Origin: Diphasiastrum complanatum | Lineage: Eukaryota > Streptophyta > Lycopodiopsida > Lycopodiales > Lycopodiaceae | Direction: 5' to 3' | Assembly: GCA_029204225.1 (NCBI GenBank) | Contig: CM055105.1 | Span: 10,802,551-10,866,550 of the forward strand | Length of the DNA stretch: 64,000 bases | Shown: piece after piece, positions 58,310 through 64,000 of the stretch | Layout of the letters: the number at the start of each line of letters is the position of its first letter | Numbering within the stretch: position 1 is the first letter of the stretch | The notes under the pieces: generated by a model | The model's input: the letters and a program-made list of their open reading frames with translations, nothing else | What the model was told of the DNA's origin: nothing | The model's database searches: none | Position numbers and translations under genes: made by a program

Positions 58310-58545
58310 GTACGGCGGATCAGTATGGATCCGCGGTACCACTGTGGATCCTCGATATCGGGATCCGCAAATCTTGGTACCGCTGGATCTATGATATATA
58401 TATATATATATATCATAGTACCCCCTGATACCGCTGGTATGGTACCACCAGTACCATATTAGTGGTACCGCCGATACCATATCAGTGGTACCGCCGGTAC
58501 GGTACCGCCTTGGGATCCGCGGTACCAGGGTGGTACCATTTTTTT
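58310..58545. repeat. GGTACC-rich palindromic block, unit 2
   Basis: Dense GGTACC, GGATCC and TACCGC motifs, homologous to 53789-53890 but longer. Confidence 0.7.
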
Positions 58546-58712
58546 TTTAAAAAAAATTAATATATTTAATAATTTTTTTTTGCCTACTACTTACCAAAAA
58601 AGGATAAAAAATGGAAAAAAAAAAAAAAAGGGTACTGGGTGTAAAAAAAGAGGGTACATTACATGGTGCAGGGGACTGGTGCAGTGGCACATGGGCACTG
58701 TGGGTGAGCAGA
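58546..58712 (+). repeat. A-rich stretch and CATGGG repeat start, unit 2
   Basis: Same order as unit 1: A/T-rich, then GGTGCAGTGGCACATGGGCA. Interrupted at 58712 by the LTR element; continues at 63790. GCAGA at 58708-58712 is the target duplication. Confidence 0.8.
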
Positions 58713-59947
58713 TGTAGCGCAGGCATCCCAAAGGGAGCCGGGAACCACGACTTAGCTTCCCAGCCTTCAACTCTTGCCATCCAAACCCACTTGACATACA
58801 AGCAGCCAACTCGCCAACAACGATCAGACTTAACCAACTTGAAGTTCCGAAAACCAACATTGAGATCCAACCTGGCGCCATGCCAGATCGGGGGTCCCGA
58901 CGTGGGTGACTTCCCTCCAAGCAAGCCGCCCGACATACATCAAACTTAACCAACTCGAAGCTTCGTTACAAACGAGTAACATCCATTCCAAGCAAGCGGT
59001 CTGACTTACATCAGACTTAACCAATTGAAAGCTTCGTCACGAGCGCTGGAAGCCAACCTGGCGCCACGCCAGACTGGACAGCCATAAACAGGTAACATCC
59101 ACCCAAGCAAGCCATCCAACTCAGCCGACAGGTTAGAGCCCGTTCCCCAAGAGCTTAACCCATTCACGTTCATGCAAGGAACACTCAGAACCACAAGCGC
59201 CACAGATATGGAAACAACCAGTTCTTGGACCAAATGGTCCCGACAGCATACCGCTGGCGCCACGGACCGAATGGTCTCGACGGCATACTGCTGGCGTCCC
59301 GGGATACGACCCTCAGATATGTGCCAAGTTAAAAATTTTGAAAGCGGCCTTACAACTGGCGCTTTTACCGAACACTGAAACCCAGAAGGTAATCAGAGTC
59401 AGCTTGAGGAAAATCCCACTTTATTGATAAATCTGAGAAGGTTACATTTCAAGTGTGTGACCGACCCTAATCTCCGGGGCGCTAGCATGCCAAGGCGAGA
59501 GCCATGACAACATTCCAGCAAGGGAGGTTGAGACTTGGTTGGAGCTCGCCCTGAGTCGCAACCCGCACTCCCCTATAGTATTGGTGTGATTCGGCACCCC
59601 CCCTCATACCAAGCACTCTACCCAAGCTGGTAAAGCACGTTTTTCTCTCTCTAGGATTTTCTCTTTCTAGAAAGTCATTTTCTCTCTCTAGATTTTATTG
59701 ATCCCCAGGCTTCCTTTAATCTTGCCTAGATCGTGTGAGGTGATTGCACATCGATCTGAGCTCTCTGGACTTCGCTAGAACCGATCAAAGATTTTCAGCC
59801 ATAGGAACTTAGCGCCGGCTGGATTCTGGTCACAGTGGTGCCGGGAGCAGCGCCGACGCCATTGGCGCCGGGAGCAGCAGGGGCGCTGCTGGCGCCGGGG
59901 ACATAGCTGGCGCCGGAAGTAAAGCTTGTAAAGGTAGCTTTACAACA
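58713..59947 (-). repeat. 3' LTR of LARD-like element
   Basis: 1,235 bp. Contains a GGCGCCGG-repeat block at about 59810-59925 whose length differs from the other LTR. Confidence 0.93.
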
Positions 59948-61280
59948 TCCACCCCACCTTTATAAAATCTGATGTCCTCATCAGATGTCAGATTAAAGTA
60001 AAGGTGTCTCCCAATTAAAATAACTATACATTTAAGCTACTTGGCACAGTACTCAATTTACTGGCCACTTTTTATTAACATTGAAGCTGGCACACCACAA
60101 GTCAGAGGCTCAGCTCTTTGTACTAAAACATTACATAACTTGAAAATATATCTTTGTCTGGGAAAAGCGTAGATTTGATATCGCTTTCGTAAAACCCGAG
60201 AACCTTATTAACTGGTGACAGAGGCCTTTCTTTGAAATGTTCACCCCTGTCGCTTCTGACTTTCGACTTTGGAACTCCTTTGAGCTCCTGATTTGTCCTT
60301 GATGCACTTTGTATTGAGCTCCCTGAGCTCCAGATTTGTTCAGTTCCGCACAGGTATCAAGGCTCCCTGAGCCGAAGGATTTATCGTTTGATTGCCCACT
60401 TTATGGTCCACTCCGTGCCTTGTTGCTTCTGCACCTTGATTTCTCTCCTTGTCCAAGCCTGATCTTGATACTTTTCCATCTTGGCTCTTTAAGGTAGGCA
60501 AAGATTGAGTACTCCGCAATGCACCTCTCACTTAGCTTGAAGTAGCTCTTTGAATCAGCCCAAATGTAACCATTGACCTCGTGGAAAGCCAAAGGGTCGC
60601 ACCAGTTTGATCCACATCCGAACTATCTCTTCGCGTTTGTTTGAAACACCATGTCCGTCGCGCAAAACTTGACTTTCACAATTCCATCGCTGGTTAGTTG
60701 CCTCACAGTCAAAACAAAAAGTGTACATCGAGCTTGGCTTCAAGTAGCTCTCTTTGAATCAGAAACATGCACCCAGAGTTTGCACTAATCCGATCTCAAT
60801 GCGAACTGTCCCTTAGCATCCGTTCGAAATACCAAGTCTCTCATGCAAGACTCAACTTTCACAGTTCCTTCATTGATCAACTGCCTTACACGTAACACAA
60901 GCCAGCGTACTCATATGTTTCCTCATCATTGTTGGTCCAGAGAAAGCCTATAACAAACTTTCCTTTCCACAACAAAAACTTGTCAACTTATTAGGTCCAA
61001 AGTTCGCCAGTCTCCTCGTGTGAGTATGGCTAGGTCACCTTGAATTTGCCCCCATTTTGATCAACTTTCATTCAAAATTTGCCCCAAGAGAGAGGTGTGT
61101 GTGATAGTTCCCCTCCACTTAATAAATCAGCTGATCGGACTTAGAGTAGAGTTCTTCGGACAAAAAGCCTTTCCAACACTTTGCTTCCCATCTGCTAGGA
61201 TTATGGCTCGATCCAACTTGTTGCCAATCTCTGAAGAGGATCCTAGTCTTTTCCCCTTCGAGGAAAAACCCAACTGATAC

Positions 61281-61783
61281 TGGATATCACCCATGCTCAG
61301 TGAGTTTCAGTTCCGAAGGTGGCCGTCCCAAAATGAAGACCAACTGCTATAGAAGATCTCCCCTGAAATTGCCCTTTCCAACTTTTGACTTCCTGCTTGC
61401 GTCTGGTGGGCGTTGTCGCAAATGAAACTAACCCAAGAAACAGGCTAGCCATCCATCCTTTGCAAACATTGAGTCATTTCGTTGTCGTTCACGTGCGAGT
61501 ACTTGAACTGCAAATCCGCCGCACAGATTCTGGATATCGCCCATGCTCAGTGAGTTTCAGTTCCGAAGGTGGCCGTCCCAAAATGAAGACCAACTGCTCC
61601 ATAGAAGATCTCCCCTGAAATGGCCCTTTCCAACTTTTGACTTCCTGCTTGCGTCTGGTGGGCGTTGTCGCAAATGAAACTAACCCAAGAAACAGGCTAG
61701 CCATCCATCCTTTGCAAACATTGAGTCGTTTCGTTGTCGTTCACGTGTGAGTACTTGAACTGCAAATCCGCCCCACAGATTCT
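61281..61783. repeat. 250-bp tandem duplication in LARD interior
   Basis: TGGATATCACCCATGCTCAG at 61281 and TGGATATCGCCCATGCTCAG at 61531; the copies are nearly identical throughout, so the duplication is young. Confidence 0.95.
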
Positions 61784-62526
61784 GTAGTCCTCTTTGTTTG
61801 ATGGTATCAGCCTTCAAAAGAAAAGGTTCCTTCTCGAGCCATCAGCTCCTTGTATCACAAGCAATCATGCAAACCAGGCAAAGCACGAGTACTAAGACTC
61901 ACCACGAATACGTACAAGTAAGACACTCAGGCAGGTCTACTAACAAGTAACAAAGACAAGGTCCCCCTTTGAGATGGTCCTGCCAACAGACCTTTGCCTA
62001 GCCGCGCCCATACAAATCGATCACGGAATCAGGGAATCAGCCCACATAGGACACCCCTCCAACTATCCGTGCTTTCACCATTAAGCAGCACATTGCCTCA
62101 GTCACGCCCCACCACTTTTTGGTCGATAGCCCTTATAGCTAAACGATCGGCAGCTATCCCGCACCGGCAGCTAACCACCCGTGCTTTACACCCGAATTCG
62201 AGCAGCATCTCTGTATCAATGGTTAACCCGTACAGTTCGAATATGTCGCCCCGCACCCCACAAGGTACAGACCGTGCTTTCACCTCCCTAGGCAGCACTT
62301 TGCCTCATCCGTCCTACGTGCAGACAACGCCAGGCCCGAACCGCGAGAACTGACCGTGCTTACACCTCAAGGGCAGCACTTTGACTCATCAAGTCCCCCG
62401 TTCTGCCGACCACCCCGACCGTGGACGCACCCGTGCTTACACTGTGGGCAACACCTTGCACAACAGTTGTCTTGATGAACCCCAAACCGTGGCCATTTCC
62501 GTGAGATCCGCATAGCTGACCGGCCA

Positions 62527-62542
62527 GTCGGCTCTGATACCA
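62527..62542 (-). other. Primer-binding site, initiator tRNA-Met
   Basis: The minus strand reads TGGTATCAGAGCCGAC two bases inside the 5' LTR. Confidence 0.88.
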
Positions 62543-62544
62543 CA

Positions 62545-63789
62545 TGTAGCGCAGGCATCCCAAAGGGAGCCGGGAACCACGACTTAGCTTCCCAGCCTTC
62601 AACTCTTGCCATCCAAACCCACTTGACATACAAGCAGCCAACTCGCCAACAACGATCAGACTTAACCAACTTGAAGTTCCGAAAACCAACATTGAGATCC
62701 AACCTGGCGCCATGCCAGATCGGGGGTCCCGACGTGGGTGACTTCCCTCCAAGCAAGCCGCCCGACATACATCAAACTTAACCAACTCGAAGCTTCGTTA
62801 CAAACGAGTAACATCCATTCCAAGCAAGCGGTCTGACTTACATCAGACTTAACCAACTGAAAGCTTCGTCACGAGCGCTGGAAGCCAACCTCGCGCCACG
62901 CCAGACTGGACAGCCATAAACAGGTAACATCCACCCAAGCAAGCCATCCAACTCAGCCGACAGGTTAGAGCCCGTTCCCCAAGAGCTTAACCCATTCACG
63001 TTCATGCAAGGAACACTCAGAACCACAAGCCGCCACAGATATGGAAACAACCAGTTCTTGGACCAAATGGTCCCGACAGCATACCGCTGGCGCCACGGAC
63101 CGAATGGTCCCGACGGCATACCGCTGGCGTCCCTGGATACGACCCTCAGCTATGTGCCAAGTTAAAAATTTTGAAAGCGGCCTTACAACTGGCGCTTTTA
63201 CCGAACACTGAAACCCAGAAGGTAATCAGAGTTAGTTTGAGGAAAATCCCACTTTATTGATAAATCTGAGAAGGTTACAATTCAAGTGTGTGACCAACCC
63301 TAGTCTCCGGGGCGCTAGCATGCCAAGGCGAGAGCCATGACAACATTCCAGCAAGGGAGGTTGAGACTTGGTTGGAGCTCGCCCTGAGTCGCAACCCGCA
63401 CTCCCCTATAGTATTGGTGTGATTCGGCATCCCCCCTCATACCAAGCACTCTATCCAAGCTGGTAAAGCACGTTTTTCTCTCTCTAGGATTTTCTCTTTC
63501 TAGAAAGTCATTTTCTCTCTCTAGATTTTATTGATCCCCAGGCTTCCTTTAATCATGCCTAGATCGTGTGAGGTGATTGCACATCGATCTGAGCTCTCTA
63601 GACTTCGCTAGAACCGATTAAAGATTTTCAGCCATAGGAACTTGGCGCCGACTGGATTCCGGTCACAGTGGCGCCGGGAGCGGCGCCGGCGCCGTTGGCG
63701 CCGGGAGCAGCAGGGGCGCTGCTGGAGCCGGGGACATAGCTGACGCCGATGGCGCCGAAAGTAAAGCTTGTAAAGGTAGCTTTACAACA
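62545..63789 (-). repeat. 5' LTR of LARD-like element
   Basis: 1,245 bp, nearly identical to 58713-59947. Confidence 0.93.
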
Positions 63790-64000
63790 GCAGACCATGG
63801 GGCCAAGAGGAGACCAACACAGGGAGGAGCATCACATGGGGGCAGGTACAAAGGCACATGGGCACTGTGGGTGAGCAGACCATGGGGCCAATGGGAGACC
63901 AACACAGGGGGGGAGCATCACATGGGGGCAGGTACAGAGGCACATGGATGGATGATGGGGATCCACATGGCCGATCAGGCTGTGGGGATAAATAGGCACT
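63790..64000 (+). repeat. CATGGG repeats, unit 2 continued
   Basis: Resumes the unit interrupted at 58712. It ends at AAATAGGCA, equivalent to about 54306-54314 in unit 1, so a second transposase-bearing region may lie just beyond the window. Confidence 0.8.

Larger units (their letters stand above)
58713..63789 (-). mobile_element. Non-autonomous LTR element (LARD-like), complete
   Basis: Two LTRs, 58713-59947 and 62545-63789 (plus-strand ends TGTAGCGC and TTTACAACA), with target duplication GCAGA at 58708-58712 and 63790-63794. A PBS on minus at 62527-62542 (TGGTATCAGAGCCGAC) fixes the orientation as minus, and AAAGGTGGGGTGGA next to 59948 is a plausible polypurine tract. The 2.6-kb interior (59948-62544) contains no Gag, protease, integrase or reverse transcriptase motif in any frame, so the element must be moved by proteins supplied from elsewhere. 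LTR divergence is about 2 percent by eye, so insertion is recent. The LTRs are GC-rich with repeated GGCGCC. Confidence 0.92.

Noticed and set aside
62360-63119. Repeated 64-141 residue frames also found at 58591-59263
   Set aside because: They are the same LTR translated twice; LTRs do not encode protein and no motif is present.

Overview
This window is nuclear DNA from a seed plant, most likely an angiosperm with a large, repeat-rich genome. The evidence is plant-type host coding sequence with GT-AG introns (a TIFY/JAZ jasmonate-signalling gene and the first exon of an eIF2B-epsilon gene), dense nested plant transposons (Ty1/copia, Ty3/gypsy, CACTA, hAT), initiator-tRNA-Met primer-binding sites and long CT/GA/TA microsatellites. 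I cannot name the species. No rRNA, tRNA, CRISPR or prokaryotic gene organisation is present.

Layout. 0-3.8 kb: decayed Ty3/gypsy LTR, PBS and gag-protease remnant, a 42-bp tandem duplication and LTR-like DNA. 4.0-5.05 kb (minus): three small unrecognised ORFs, the first starting inside a near-perfect hairpin. 8.16-8.29 kb (minus): probable first exon of eIF2B-epsilon. 8.5-9.5 kb: old LTR. 9.64-13.4 kb: truncated CACTA (En/Spm) element with a TNPA-like gene on minus and a tnp2 transposase on plus. 13.76-15.63 kb: internally deleted copia element (minus). 15.69-19.48 kb: LTR plus PBS, a long non-coding stretch and a copia RNase H remnant with a 131-bp tandem duplication. 19.5-28.3 kb: mostly unrecognised DNA with an old copia 3' end and microsatellites. 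28.5-32.2 kb: 5' part of a copia element (minus) with LTR. 32.9-36.6 kb: decayed coiled-coil reading frame and a patchwork of copia and gypsy fragments in both orientations. 38.0-44.0 kb: structurally complete copia element (minus) with about 690-bp LTRs and an exact AAAAG target duplication, but a frameshifted polyprotein. 47.5-50.1 kb (minus): six exons of a TIFY/JAZ gene. 53.1-58.7 kb and 63.8-64.0 kb: two head-to-tail copies of a unit bearing a (TA)n tract, GGTACC-rich DNA and CATGGG-type repeats; the first carries a decayed hAT transposase. 58.7-63.8 kb: a complete non-autonomous LTR element (LARD-like, about 1.24-kb LTRs, GCAGA target duplication) inserted in the second unit.

The only convincing host genes are the JAZ gene and the eIF2B-epsilon exon. 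JAZ proteins repress MYC-type factors and are removed by COI1 when jasmonate is present; the retained signals here are TIFY, an LTLSL EAR-type motif, the Jas degron and the characteristic intron splitting the Jas end. Everything else reads as layered transposon history: old gypsy, CACTA and copia remnants, then two recent LTR insertions whose LTRs differ by only about 2 percent by eye.
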